NCBI RefSeq assembly: GCF_021699195.1
Contig: NZ_SSXE01000107.1
Coordinates: 1 to 64,000 of the forward strand
Direction: 5' to 3'
Origin: Nonomuraea sp. MG754425
Lineage (GTDB): Bacteria > Actinomycetota > Actinomycetes > Streptosporangiales > Streptosporangiaceae
Length of the DNA: 64,000 bases
This document shows positions 8,401 through 16,851 of the stretch, one piece after another (position 1 is the first letter of the stretch; the number at the start of each line of letters is the position of its first letter). The notes beneath the pieces are model-generated. The model saw nothing but the letters and a program-made list of their open reading frames with translations. It had not been told where the DNA came from and ran no database searches. Position numbers and translations under genes: made by a program.

Positions 8401-9624
8401 GTGAGTGAGCACGGCGTGGACGAACAGGGCGTGGACGAACACGGCGGCATCAGGAAGATCGAGCGGCCCGGCCCCGCGCCGCGACCGCGCACCTGCCCGA
8501 TCGGCCGGGCGGACGACGGCGTCTGGCAGGTGAGCGGCCAGGCGGCGGCCCGCGCCGTGCTGCGCAGCGACGCCACCGTGCAGGCCGGTCTCGGCATCGA
8601 GACGATGAACAAGCTGCCCACGAGGATCCGGCGGCCGGTGTTGTACCGCGACGGCCCCGAGCACCGCGAGGACCGGCGGCAGACGGCCCGCTTCTTCACG
8701 CCCCGCCGGGTGGACGAGCGCTATCGCGCGATGATGGCGCAGGTCGCCGACGCGCAGCTCGCCAAGCTGCGGGCGGCCGGCACGGCGCAGCTCTCCGAGC
8801 TGAGCTTCGGGATGGCGATCGAGGTGGCGTGCACGGTCATCGGGCTCACCTCCAGCAGGCCCGGCCTCCGCGAGCGGCTGGAGCGCTTCTTCCCCGAGAA
8901 GTTCGGCCGGCCGGGCCTGAGGAGTTTCTCGGGCGTCTACTGGGCCGTCCGGCAGAACGTCAACTGGCTGCGCATCTACCTGGGCGACGTGCGCCCCGCG
9001 ATCCGCGCCCACCGCCGCGAGCCACGCGACGACCTCATCTCCCACCTGCTGGACGACGGCTGCTCGGCCCCCGAGATCCTCGGCGAGTGCCTGACGTTCG
9101 CGGCGGCCGGGATGGTGACCACCCGGGAGTTCATCTGCGTGGCGGCCTGGCACCTGTTCACCGACGACGCGCTGCTGGCCCGCTACCGGGCGGCGGACGA
9201 GCCGGAGCGGCTGGCCGTGCTGCACGAGATCGTCCGGCTGGAGCCGGTGGTGGGGCGGCTGCGGCGGCGCACGACGGCCGCGATCGAGCTGCCGACCCCC
9301 GGCGGCCCGGTCACGGTGCCGGCCGGCGAGGTGGTCGAGGTGCTCGTGGACGCGGTCAACGCCGATCCCGACGCCGTGGGGGCCGAGCCGCTGGCGGTGC
9401 GGCCCGGCCGGGCGATCGAGGGCGGCGCGGGGGCCGCGGCGCTGGCGTTCGGCGACGGCCCGCACAAGTGCCCGGGGGCGGGGATCGCGATCCTGGAGAC
9501 CGACGTCTTCCTCAGCCGGCTGCTCGCCATGGAAGGGGTCGGGATGGCTGAGGCTCCGAGGGTGACGTTCAACAACGACATCGGCGGATACGAGATCAGG
9601 GGCCTGGTCGTCAGCGTGTCATGA
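8401..9624 (+). CDS. Cytochrome P450 with atypical I-helix
   Basis: 407 residues. The heme ligand loop is FGDGPHKCPG (Cys about 357), and the ExxR motif is EIVR (about 277-280). The I-helix reads AAGMVTT where most P450s have (A/G)Gx(D/E)TT: the Thr is kept but the acid is replaced by Val. The first 16 residues hold a short duplication (HGVDEQ, HGVDEH...). GTG start at 8401. No ferredoxin or reductase lies nearby, so electrons would come from elsewhere (a reductase fusion exists at 33-35 kb). The 3' end overlaps the convergent sigma-factor gene by 6 nt. Substrate unknown. Confidence 0.9.
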   Translation: MSEHGVDEQGVDEHGGIRKIERPGPAPRPRTCPIGRADDGVWQVSGQAAARAVLRSDATVQAGLGIETMNKLPTRIRRPVLYRDGPEHREDRRQTARFFTPRRVDERYRAMMAQVADAQLAKLRAAGTAQLSELSFGMAIEVACTVIGLTSSRPGLRERLERFFPEKFGRPGLRSFSGVYWAVRQNVNWLRIYLGDVRPAIRAHRREPRDDLISHLLDDGCSAPEILGECLTFAAAGMVTTREFICVAAWHLFTDDALLARYRAADEPERLAVLHEIVRLEPVVGRLRRRTTAAIELPTPGGPVTVPAGEVVEVLVDAVNADPDAVGAEPLAVRPGRAIEGGAGAAALAFGDGPHKCPGAGIAILETDVFLSRLLAMEGVGMAEAPRVTFNNDIGGYEIRGLVVSVS

Positions 9625-10896
9625 GCCGTCCCCGTCCGGGCCGGCGGCCTCGCAGGCGTGCAGCCTGTCGCGCAGGTGCGCCCGCTCGGGCTCGCTCCCG
9701 GCCAGGGCGAGGGCCTCGCGGTAGGCGCCGGCGGCGGCCCGGTGGCGGCCGAGCCGGCACAGCAGTTCGGCCCGCGCCGCCGCGTACGGGTGGTGGCCGC
9801 GCAGCAGCGGCTCCCCGGCCAGCGCGTCGAGCAGCGCGAGCCCGGCCTCGGGACCGTCGCGCATGGCCACCGCCACGGCCCGGTTGAGCGCGACCACGGG
9901 CGACGGCGTGAGCGCGAGCAGCACGTCGTACAGGGCCACGATCTGCGGCCAGTCGGTGGTGGCCACGCTGTCCGCCTCGTCGTGCAGGGCGGCGACGGCG
10001 GCCTGGACGCCGTACGGGCCGGGCGGACCTCCGGTGAGCGCGGCGACCACGAGGTCCTGGCCCTCCTCGATCATCGCGCGGTCCCAGCGGCCGCGGTCCT
10101 GGTCGCCGAGCAGCACCAGCTCGCCGCCCGACCCGACGCGCGCCTCGTGGCGGGCGTGGACGAGCAGCATCAGGCCGAGCAGCCCGGCGCTCTCCCGCTC
10201 TCCGGGCAGCAGCCGGCGCAGGATGCGCGCCAGCCGGATGGCCTCCTCGGCCAGGTCGAGCCGCTGCAGGTGGGGGCCGGAGCTGGCGGCGTACCCCTCG
10301 GTGAAGATCGAGTAGATCACCTGGAGCACGCCGGGCAGCCGTCCGGGCAGCTCGTCCGCGCCGGGGACGCGGAACGGGATGCGGGCCTCGCGGATCTTCT
10401 TCTTGGCCCGCACGATGCGCTTGGCCATGGTGGCGGCCGGCAGGAGGAAGGCCCGCGCGACCTCCGGCGTGCTCAGCCCGGCCAGGCAGCGCAGCGTGAG
10501 CGCGACGCGGTCCTCGGCCGACAGCGCGGGGTGGGCGCAGGTGAAGAAGAGCTGCAGCCGCTCGTCGGGCAGCCCGCCGTCGAGGCCGGCGGGCGCGGCG
10601 GGACCCGCCCGGTCGGCCTCCACCTGGAGGACGGCCAGGCGCGCGGCGTACGTGCGGTCGCGGCGCAGCCGATCGACGGCGCGGCGGCGGGCGGTCGTCA
10701 TCAGCCACGCGCCCGGGTTCGGCGGCACGCCGCCGGCCGGCCAGTGCACCAGCGCCGCCTCGATGGCCTCCGAGGCGACCTCCTCGGCCAGGTCCAGATC
10801 GCCGAACCGGCGCACCAGGGCGGCCAGCAGCCGGCCGTGCTCCTCGCGGAAGACCGCCTCGACGGACGCCGTCCCGCCCCCGCTCCCGTGTGTCAC
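9619..10896 (-). CDS. ECF42-type RNA polymerase sigma factor
   Basis: 425 residues. Sigma-70 region 2 (about 10-80; LAEEVASEAIEAAL) and region 4 (about 115-170; LRCLAGLSTPEVARAF) are followed by a long TPR-like C-terminal extension of about 220 residues ending HLRDRLHA. This layout defines the ECF42 group (COG4941), which pairs with DGPF/YCII proteins rather than anti-sigma factors. GTG start at 10896, 16 nt after the DGPF stop. The upstream frame is open but belongs to the DGPF region. Confidence 0.88.
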   Translation of the reverse strand: MTHGSGGGTASVEAVFREEHGRLLAALVRRFGDLDLAEEVASEAIEAALVHWPAGGVPPNPGAWLMTTARRRAVDRLRRDRTYAARLAVLQVEADRAGPAAPAGLDGGLPDERLQLFFTCAHPALSAEDRVALTLRCLAGLSTPEVARAFLLPAATMAKRIVRAKKKIREARIPFRVPGADELPGRLPGVLQVIYSIFTEGYAASSGPHLQRLDLAEEAIRLARILRRLLPGERESAGLLGLMLLVHARHEARVGSGGELVLLGDQDRGRWDRAMIEEGQDLVVAALTGGPPGPYGVQAAVAALHDEADSVATTDWPQIVALYDVLLALTPSPVVALNRAVAVAMRDGPEAGLALLDALAGEPLLRGHHPYAAARAELLCRLGRHRAAAGAYREALALAGSEPERAHLRDRLHACEAAGPDGDGS

Positions 10897-10912
10897 CCGC
10901 GACCGGTCCGGC

Positions 10913-11257
10913 TCAGCCGAAGTCCGCGACCGGCCGGACCACGACGGAGCCGCCGCCGCGCGCCCCGGGGCAGCGGGCCGCCCAGTCGAGGGCGACGTCG
11001 AGGTCGGGCACGTCGATGACGTAGAAGCCGCCGAGGACCTCCCGCGTCTCGGCGAACGGCCCGTCGGTGACGGCACGCTCCCCGGACGGGCCGACGCGGA
11101 CGGTGGTGGCGGTGGTCAGGTCGGCCAGCGACTCGCCGCTGACGTAGGCGCCGGACTCCCTGACGGTCTTGTCGTAGGCCACCCACTCCTCGAACGAGGC
11201 CGCCCCGGCGTCGTCGTCGCCGGTGGCGGCACTGTTGATCAGCAGCATGTACTTCAC
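10913..11257 (-). CDS. DGPF/YCII-domain protein
   Basis: 114 residues beginning VKYMLLINSAA, with the hallmark TDGPFAETREVLGGFYVIDV (about 67-86). DGPF proteins are small dimeric YCII-fold proteins co-encoded with ECF42 sigma factors; their biochemical role is not settled. GTG at 11257 has AGGAG about 8 nt upstream. It is the first gene of a two-gene operon with the sigma factor. Confidence 0.88.
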   Translation of the reverse strand: MKYMLLINSAATGDDDAGAASFEEWVAYDKTVRESGAYVSGESLADLTTATTVRVGPSGERAVTDGPFAETREVLGGFYVIDVPDLDVALDWAARCPGARGGGSVVVRPVADFG

Positions 11258-11306
11258 GGTGGTTCTCCTGTGTCGTCCGCGCGGCGGTGGCGCCGCGTCC
11301 CCATCT

Positions 11307-11334
11307 CCACGAACGGGAAGGGCGCGCGAGGACA
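11307..11334 (-). promoter_or_regulatory. Possible ECF-type promoter before the DGPF gene
   Basis: On the minus strand TGTCCT (11329-11334) and CGTGG (11307-11311) are separated by 17 nt, loosely like an ECF promoter. ECF42 groups usually autoregulate. This is weak evidence from two short boxes. Confidence 0.22.
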
Positions 11335-11382
11335 CACCCCGGAGACTTTTCTACCGTCGCCTGCCGGATGCGCGGGCCGCGC

Positions 11383-12357
11383 TCAGGCGAGGTCGAGGCG
11401 GCACAGCCCTTCGGCCAGGGCCTTGGTGGTCAGGCGGGTGCGGCTGTCGCAGCCGAGCTTGGCGAAGATGTGCTCCAGGTGCGTGGTGACGGTACGCACG
11501 CTCAGCACGAGGGCGGCGGCGATCTGCGGGTTGGAGTCACCGGCCGCCACCCGGGTGAGGACGTCCACCTCCCGCCCCGTCAGCTCGTACGGCAGCCGGC
11601 ACGGCCGTTCGGCGGCCACCGCGCCCTGCACCGAGCCCTGGAACCCGACGCCCGCCCGCAGCAGCCGCACCTCGTGCCAGCGGCCGTCGGCGCCGAGCCA
11701 GAGCCCGTGGCGGCTCAGCTCGCGCGAGTCGATGAACGCCCGCGCGCAGGCGGCCATCGCCGGGTCGTCCCACAGCGCCGGTGAGCTCTCGTGGCCGGGC
11801 ACCGCGCGCCGCCTGCCGAGCCGGTCGAAGGCGACGGCGCGGAAGTCGGCGGGCAGCCCCACGGGGTCGATCACGCACCTGCTCAGGTCGGTGACGTGCG
11901 CCAGCAGCGGGCTGACGGCCGTGACCAGCGCCCCGGTGATCCGGGGGAAGCCCTGCCGGGTGGTCAGGTGCAGCAGCCCGGTGTAGCGGCCCTCGTCGAG
12001 GAAGAGCGGCGCGGTGAGCCCGGCCCGCCAGCCGTAGGGGGCGAGGTGGCGGCGGAAGTAGCGCTCGGTGCCGGGCTCCGGCATGGGGACCGGCGCGCGG
12101 GTGGTCATGGCCCTGCGGTACGCCTCCAGCCCGGCGTACTCCTCGGCCGCGTCGTCGTCGATGCGCGGGTGGCCGTCGGAGACGACGCTGTGGTGCCGGC
12201 CCGTGGCGGGGTCGTAGGCGACGAACTCGTAGGCGTCGAGCGGGACCACGCGGCGCAGCGCCGCCATCGCCCCGTGCGCGCCCCCGCCGCCCGCCACCTG
12301 GTAGCCGACCTCGGCGAACGCCTGGAGATGGCGCACGTCCACGGTGATCTGGGCCAC
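11383..12357 (-). CDS. LuxR family transcriptional regulator
   Basis: 324 residues. The C-terminal 65 residues are a LuxR/GerE helix-turn-helix (LTGREVDVLTRVAAGDSN, then VRTVTTHLEHIFAKLG). The N-terminal 240 residues look GAF-like and may sense a ligand. GTG start at 12357, 6 nt after a TATAAA -10 on the minus strand, suggesting a leaderless mRNA. It is divergent from the TRAP transporter operon and may control it; that is inference from position. Confidence 0.8.
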   Translation of the reverse strand: MAQITVDVRHLQAFAEVGYQVAGGGGAHGAMAALRRVVPLDAYEFVAYDPATGRHHSVVSDGHPRIDDDAAEEYAGLEAYRRAMTTRAPVPMPEPGTERYFRRHLAPYGWRAGLTAPLFLDEGRYTGLLHLTTRQGFPRITGALVTAVSPLLAHVTDLSRCVIDPVGLPADFRAVAFDRLGRRRAVPGHESSPALWDDPAMAACARAFIDSRELSRHGLWLGADGRWHEVRLLRAGVGFQGSVQGAVAAERPCRLPYELTGREVDVLTRVAAGDSNPQIAAALVLSVRTVTTHLEHIFAKLGCDSRTRLTTKALAEGLCRLDLA

Positions 12358-12363
12358 GCAGCT

Positions 12364-12369
12364 TTTATA
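12364..12369 (-). promoter_or_regulatory. -10 box for the LuxR gene (leaderless)
   Basis: TATAAA on the minus strand ends 6 nt before the GTG at 12357, so transcription would start at the start codon. The overlapping decamer TCAAGTGATA also occurs over the lysR promoter at about 24292-24301. Confidence 0.45.
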
Positions 12370-12510
12370 TCACTTGACGATCTCCAGGCCAGGGATCCAT
12401 CAGGGCGTGCCCCGGCCGGTGCGGTGGAAATCAAATGGGTAACAGAGGCTTCCCTGATCACGCAAACGGCTCGTAAAGTCCCTGCAAAGCCGTGTCGGGG
12501 AAGGACTGAC

Positions 12511-14487
12511 TTGACCGAGCTGAGCGATCGTGAGGCCGAACTCGTCTCCGCCCACGAGCAGGAACGTCCGGCGCGGCAATTGGGCGGACCGCTCAAACTC
12601 GGCGTCTGGGTCGTGGGCGGGCTGCTTTCCGCGTACTCGCTGGTGGTGGTGTTCCGGCCGGTCGAAGCGATCGAGCACCGGATGACGTTCCTGGCGGTGG
12701 CGCTGCCGCTGGTCTTCCTGTGTTACCGCTCCGGCCTCGCGCCGCAGGTCCGGCGGCTGCTGCGGCGGCCGGAGCCGGCCGCGCCCGCCGGGCGTCCGGG
12801 GGTGGAGTGGCCGAACGCGGCCGACTGGCTGCTGGCCGCCGCGTCGCTGGCGGTGCTGGTCTACCCGCTGCTCGACATCGACGGGTTCCGCGATCGGGGC
12901 TCGGGCGCGGCGCTGACGGACCTGGACGTCGTGGCGGGCGTGCTGCTGACGGTGTTGCTGCTGGAGGCGGTACGGCGCACGGTCGGCTGGTCCTTCGCCA
13001 TCATCTGCGCCATTTTCCTGCTTTACACCTATTACGGCTCATATTTGCCTATTGATTGGTCTATTGGCCACTCTGGGTTCGATATCGGACAAATCGTGTC
13101 GCAGCTCTACACCGGCACCGAAGGCTTCTTCGGCGTGCCGATGCAGGTGGCGGCCAGTTACATCATCCTGTTCACCATTTACGGCGCGGTGCTCGACTAC
13201 TCGGGCGCCAGCAGGTTCTTCATCGACCTGAGCTTCGCCGCCTTCCGCAGGTCCCGCTCGGCCCCCGGCCGCACCGTCACCACCGCCGGCTTCCTGCTCG
13301 GCACGGTGTCCGGCTCGGGCGTGGCCACCACGGTCAGCCTGGGCAGCGTCGCCTGGCCGGTGCTGCGCCGGGCCGGCTACCCCAGGGAGCAGGCCGGCGG
13401 CATCCTCGCCGCGGGCGGCATCGGCGCCATCCTGTCGCCGCCCACGCTGGGCGCGGCGGCGTTCATCATCGCCGAGTACCTCGGGGTCGGCTACCTCCAG
13501 GTGCTCCTGTACGCGACGATCCCCACCCTCCTGTACTACCTCGGCATCTTCCTGGCCATCGAGATCGACTCGCGGCGTTTCGGCACCGAGGCCGTACCGG
13601 TGGACGCGCCCAGGCCCGGACGGCTGCTGCTGCGCTTCGGCTACCACTTCAGCTCGCTGATCCTCATCATCGTGCTGATGGCGCTGGACCGCTCGGCCTT
13701 CCAGGCGGTGGCGATCGCCACCGCGATCGCGTTCCTGCTGTCCTTCCTCGACCCCGAGCGCCGGATGGGGCCGAAACGCATCGGGCAGGCGCTGGCCAAG
13801 GGCACGCTGGAGGTGCTGCCGGTGACCGCGGTCTGCGCGGCGGCGGGCATCATCGTCGGCGCGATCACGCTGACCGGCCTCGGGCAGAAACTCGCCGACA
13901 TCATCGTGGACATCGGCGCCGGCAGCCTGATCCTCACGACCGTCATGGCGGCCATCGCGGTGCTGCTGCTCGGCCTGGCCGTGCCGGTGACCGCCAGCTT
14001 CATCATCGCCGCCGTGATCATCGGGCCCGCGCTCTTCGACCTCGGGGTCACCAGGCCCGAGGCGTACATGTTCGTCTTCTACTACGCGGTGCTGTCGGAG
14101 GTGAGCCCGCCCACGGCGCTGTCCGCGGTCGCGGCGGCGGCGATCACCGGCGGCAACACGTACCGGACCATGATGCTGACCTGGCGTTACACGTTGCCGG
14201 CGTTCCTGGTGCCGTTCGCCTTCGTGCTGACGCCGAACGGGCAGGCGCTGCTCGGGCAGGGGCCGATCGGCACCGTGCTGCTGATGACCGCCGTCTCGGC
14301 GATCGCGGTGGCCGCCCTCGCCATGGCCACCGGCGGGCTGGCCGCCTGGCCGGAGCGGCTGCTCGCGGCGGTCGCGGCGGTGCTGCTGCTGTTCCTCGAA
14401 CCCGTCCCCATCGTGACCGGCCTGGCCGTGCTGGCCGTGGCCGTCGCCGTGCACCTCATCAGAAGAAGGAGAAGGAACCCAGCGTGA
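12511..14487 (+). CDS. TRAP transporter fused permease (4TM/12TM, TAXI type)
   Basis: 658 residues with about 16-18 membrane segments. The N-terminal third matches the small DctQ-like part and the rest the large DctM-like part (for example GTVSGSGVATTVSLGSV and SEVSPPTALSAVAAAAITGG). Fused permeases of this kind pair with TAXI solute-binding proteins and use an ion gradient to import organic acids or amino acids. The TTG at 12511 follows GGGGAAGGA at a 6-nt spacing; no ATG or GTG is in frame nearby. The TAXI gene overlaps the stop by 4 nt. A stretch at about 13012-13100 has unusually AT-rich codons. Confidence 0.85.
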   Translation: MTELSDREAELVSAHEQERPARQLGGPLKLGVWVVGGLLSAYSLVVVFRPVEAIEHRMTFLAVALPLVFLCYRSGLAPQVRRLLRRPEPAAPAGRPGVEWPNAADWLLAAASLAVLVYPLLDIDGFRDRGSGAALTDLDVVAGVLLTVLLLEAVRRTVGWSFAIICAIFLLYTYYGSYLPIDWSIGHSGFDIGQIVSQLYTGTEGFFGVPMQVAASYIILFTIYGAVLDYSGASRFFIDLSFAAFRRSRSAPGRTVTTAGFLLGTVSGSGVATTVSLGSVAWPVLRRAGYPREQAGGILAAGGIGAILSPPTLGAAAFIIAEYLGVGYLQVLLYATIPTLLYYLGIFLAIEIDSRRFGTEAVPVDAPRPGRLLLRFGYHFSSLILIIVLMALDRSAFQAVAIATAIAFLLSFLDPERRMGPKRIGQALAKGTLEVLPVTAVCAAAGIIVGAITLTGLGQKLADIIVDIGAGSLILTTVMAAIAVLLLGLAVPVTASFIIAAVIIGPALFDLGVTRPEAYMFVFYYAVLSEVSPPTALSAVAAAAITGGNTYRTMMLTWRYTLPAFLVPFAFVLTPNGQALLGQGPIGTVLLMTAVSAIAVAALAMATGGLAAWPERLLAAVAAVLLLFLEPVPIVTGLAVLAVAVAVHLIRRRRRNPA

Positions 14488-15434
14488 AGCGCATTCTCAC
14501 GATCGTCGCCGCCGTCCTGGTCGCGGCGGGCTGTGGCGGCCAGGGCGCGGGCGGGGGCGCGGGCAACCGCATCTCGATCGCCACCGGCGGGACGACCGGC
14601 GTCTACTACGTCTACGGCGGCGGCCTGGCCAAGCTGCTCTCGTCCGGCATCCCCAACACCAACGCCACCGCGTCGGTCACCTCGGCCTCCGTCGAGAACA
14701 TCAAGCTGCTGGCCTCCGGCAAGGCCCAGATCGGCTTCTCCCAGGCCGACACGGCCGCCGACGCGGTCAACGGCAAGGACACCTTCACCACCAAGCAGCC
14801 GATCAAGGCCCTCGCCCGCATCTACGACAACTACGCGCACGTCGTGGTCGCCCCCGGCGTGGACGCGACCAAGATCGCCGACCTGAAGGGCAAGCGCGTC
14901 TCGCTCGGCCCCGCCAACTCCGGCACGCAGGTCGTGGCCAGGCGCATGCTGAAGGCCGCCGGGATCGACCCCGACACCGGCGTCACCAAGCAGCAGCTCT
15001 CGATCAACGAGGCGGTGCAGGCGGTCAAGGACGGCACCATCGACGCGTTCTTCTGGGTCGGCGGCCTGCCCACCGCCGGCATCACCGACCTCGCCACCAG
15101 CAGGCCGGACATGAAGATGCTCGACGCCGGCGACGTGCTGGGGACGATGCACACCACCTACGGCGAGCAGTACGTCGCCCTCGACGTGGACATGGCCGCC
15201 ACCTACAAGCTGTCCGGCTCGCTGAAGACCGTCGGCATCGCGAACGTGCTGCTGGTGCCGGACTCGATGAGCGAGCAGCTCGCCCACGACATCACCAAGC
15301 TGCTGTTCGACAAGAAGGCCGATCTGTCGGCCGTGCACCCGGAGGCCCAGAAGCTCGACCCGGCGCTGGGCCGGCAGGTGGCCCCGGTCGAGCTGCACCC
15401 GGGCGCCGCCCGCTACTACCAGGAGCTGGGCTGA
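14484..15434 (+). CDS. TAXI family TRAP transporter solute-binding lipoprotein
   Basis: 316 residues. A short signal peptide ends in a lipobox (LVAAGC), so the mature protein is lipid-anchored outside the membrane. ISIATGGTTGVYYVYGG and FSQADTAADAV are typical of the TAXI family, and LKGKRVSLGPANSGTQ fits the second lobe. It delivers the substrate to the fused permease it overlaps (GTGA at 14484). Family members bind glutamate, 2-oxo acids or similar; no specificity can be read here. Confidence 0.9.
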   Translation: MKRILTIVAAVLVAAGCGGQGAGGGAGNRISIATGGTTGVYYVYGGGLAKLLSSGIPNTNATASVTSASVENIKLLASGKAQIGFSQADTAADAVNGKDTFTTKQPIKALARIYDNYAHVVVAPGVDATKIADLKGKRVSLGPANSGTQVVARRMLKAAGIDPDTGVTKQQLSINEAVQAVKDGTIDAFFWVGGLPTAGITDLATSRPDMKMLDAGDVLGTMHTTYGEQYVALDVDMAATYKLSGSLKTVGIANVLLVPDSMSEQLAHDITKLLFDKKADLSAVHPEAQKLDPALGRQVAPVELHPGAARYYQELG

Positions 15435-15454
15435 GCCTGACGGGCCGGTTTCCG

Positions 15455-15988
15455 GTGGCGCTCGCGCTGGTGGCGGCGCTCGGCTCCGGCGGCGGCGCGG
15501 GACGCCCGGCCGTGAACGGCCTGCCCGTCGTGGCGGGCGCCTTCGCGATCGGCTACGTGCACTCGATCTACCGCGCGCCCTCCGCGGAGGTGTTCACCGT
15601 GGAGGGCCGCCGCTTCACCATGCGGGCGGTGCTGTCGGTGAACGAGGGCGTGCTGGACTACTACGCGGTCGAGGGCGAGCGGGTGCGCCTGCCGGGGGAC
15701 GTGTGGCTGCTGCGGCTGGCCGAACCGGCCTCGTACGAGGAGCTGTCGCTGCTCACGACCTCGATCGGGCGGCGGACGGTCGTCTCGGGCGGTCGCTGCC
15801 TGCCCCTCTACCCGGCCACCGGCGCGCGCGAGGTGCGGCTGACGGTCGGGCTCACCCAGGACGCGCACGGCGGGCCGTGCGATCACAACCAGTCCTTCTT
15901 CTTGAAGACGATGTACAACCCCACCGACATCGCCACCATCAGCACCGAGGACACCCAGAAGCCCCAGACCTCCCCCGTGCCCGGATAG
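15455..15988 (+). CDS. DUF1850 domain-containing protein
   Basis: 177 residues. The core (about 25-130: IGYVHSIYRAP, VNEGVLDYYAVEG, LPLYPATG) matches DUF1850, a small domain regularly encoded with TRAP-TAXI systems and of unknown function. GTG at 15455 is 20 nt after the TAXI stop. The C-terminal 35 residues extend 106 nt into the convergent corA gene and have no family counterpart I recognise, so stop-codon loss and read-on is likely. Confidence 0.7.
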   Translation: MALALVAALGSGGGAGRPAVNGLPVVAGAFAIGYVHSIYRAPSAEVFTVEGRRFTMRAVLSVNEGVLDYYAVEGERVRLPGDVWLLRLAEPASYEELSLLTTSIGRRTVVSGGRCLPLYPATGAREVRLTVGLTQDAHGGPCDHNQSFFLKTMYNPTDIATISTEDTQKPQTSPVPG

Positions 15989-16851
15989 GGCAGGTTCTGG
16001 CCGTAGAAACCGGTGATCGCGGTGGGCACGGCGATGATCGCGGCCCAGCTCGTCAGCTTCTTCATGATCTCGTTCAGCCGGAAGCCCTGCTGGGCCAGGC
16101 GGGTCTCGCGGACGTTGGCGAGCATGTCGCGGATGGACTCCACCCCCTCGCTCACGCGCAGGACGTGGTCGTCGACGTCCTGGTAGTAGGGGGTCATCTC
16201 GGGGTCGCCCACCACGTTCTGGTCGTGGCGGAGCAGGGTGCCGATCACCTCGCGCATGGGCATGGTGATCCGGCGCAGCTTGGTGGTGTCCTTGCGCAGC
16301 AGGTACATGGACTGCTGCAACGCCCGGCCGTCGCGCACGTTCTGCGCGAACAGCGCCTCCTCCATCGCCTCGACCTGGCCGTCGAGCTCCTGCACCAGGT
16401 CGTACTGGCGGTCCACGACGTAGTCGAGCAGGCCGTGCAGCAGGAACGTCACGCCGTGCCCGGCCATCCGGGAGGCGGCGTCCCACCGCCTGACCACGCC
16501 GCCGATGTCGAAGTGCTCGTTCTCCCGCACGGTGACCAGGGCGTTGGGGGTGACGAAGACGTTCACCTCGACGGGGACGAGGCGGCCGGCGTCGAGGTGG
16601 GCCCCGTACACGGTGATGAACAGGTGGTTGTCGTAGACGTCCACCTTGGGCCGCTGGTGGTCGCCGAGAACGTCCTCCACCGCCAGCTCGTGCAGCCCCA
16701 GCTCCTCGCTGATCACGCCGAGCTGATCGGGCGACGGGGCGCACAGGTCGAACCAGACCGTGTTGCCGGGGTCCGCCAGGTAGTCGGAGACCTCCTCGAT
16801 CGGGAAGCCCACCTTCTCCAGGACGCCACGGCGGTAAAGGCGTGTGTTCAC
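15883..16851 (-). CDS. corA: CorA-like divalent cation transporter
   Basis: 322 residues. A long soluble N-terminal domain is followed by two C-terminal membrane helices. The pore signature reads YGQN (in TGFYGQNLPYPG, about 285-296) rather than GMN; GQN variants occur in actinobacterial CorA relatives. The protein ends in the basic tail FKKKDWL, on the cytoplasmic side. It forms a pentameric Mg2+/Co2+ channel in characterised members. The GTG start at 16851 overlaps the stop of the DUF72 gene (GTGA), so the two are co-translated. Confidence 0.85.
   Translation of the reverse strand: MNTRLYRRGVLEKVGFPIEEVSDYLADPGNTVWFDLCAPSPDQLGVISEELGLHELAVEDVLGDHQRPKVDVYDNHLFITVYGAHLDAGRLVPVEVNVFVTPNALVTVRENEHFDIGGVVRRWDAASRMAGHGVTFLLHGLLDYVVDRQYDLVQELDGQVEAMEEALFAQNVRDGRALQQSMYLLRKDTTKLRRITMPMREVIGTLLRHDQNVVGDPEMTPYYQDVDDHVLRVSEGVESIRDMLANVRETRLAQQGFRLNEIMKKLTSWAAIIAVPTAITGFYGQNLPYPGTGEVWGFWVSSVLMVAMSVGLYIVFKKKDWL

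Noticed and set aside
8401..9624. A conservon (cvnA-E) around the first P450
   Set aside because: An RsbW-like ATPase and P450 are present, but no sensor kinase, roadblock, DUF742 or GTPase genes lie nearby.
11791..12510. In-frame upstream extension of the TRAP permease
   Set aside because: It lies opposite the LuxR gene, lacks membrane segments or family similarity, and the TTG at 12511 has a good ribosome site.
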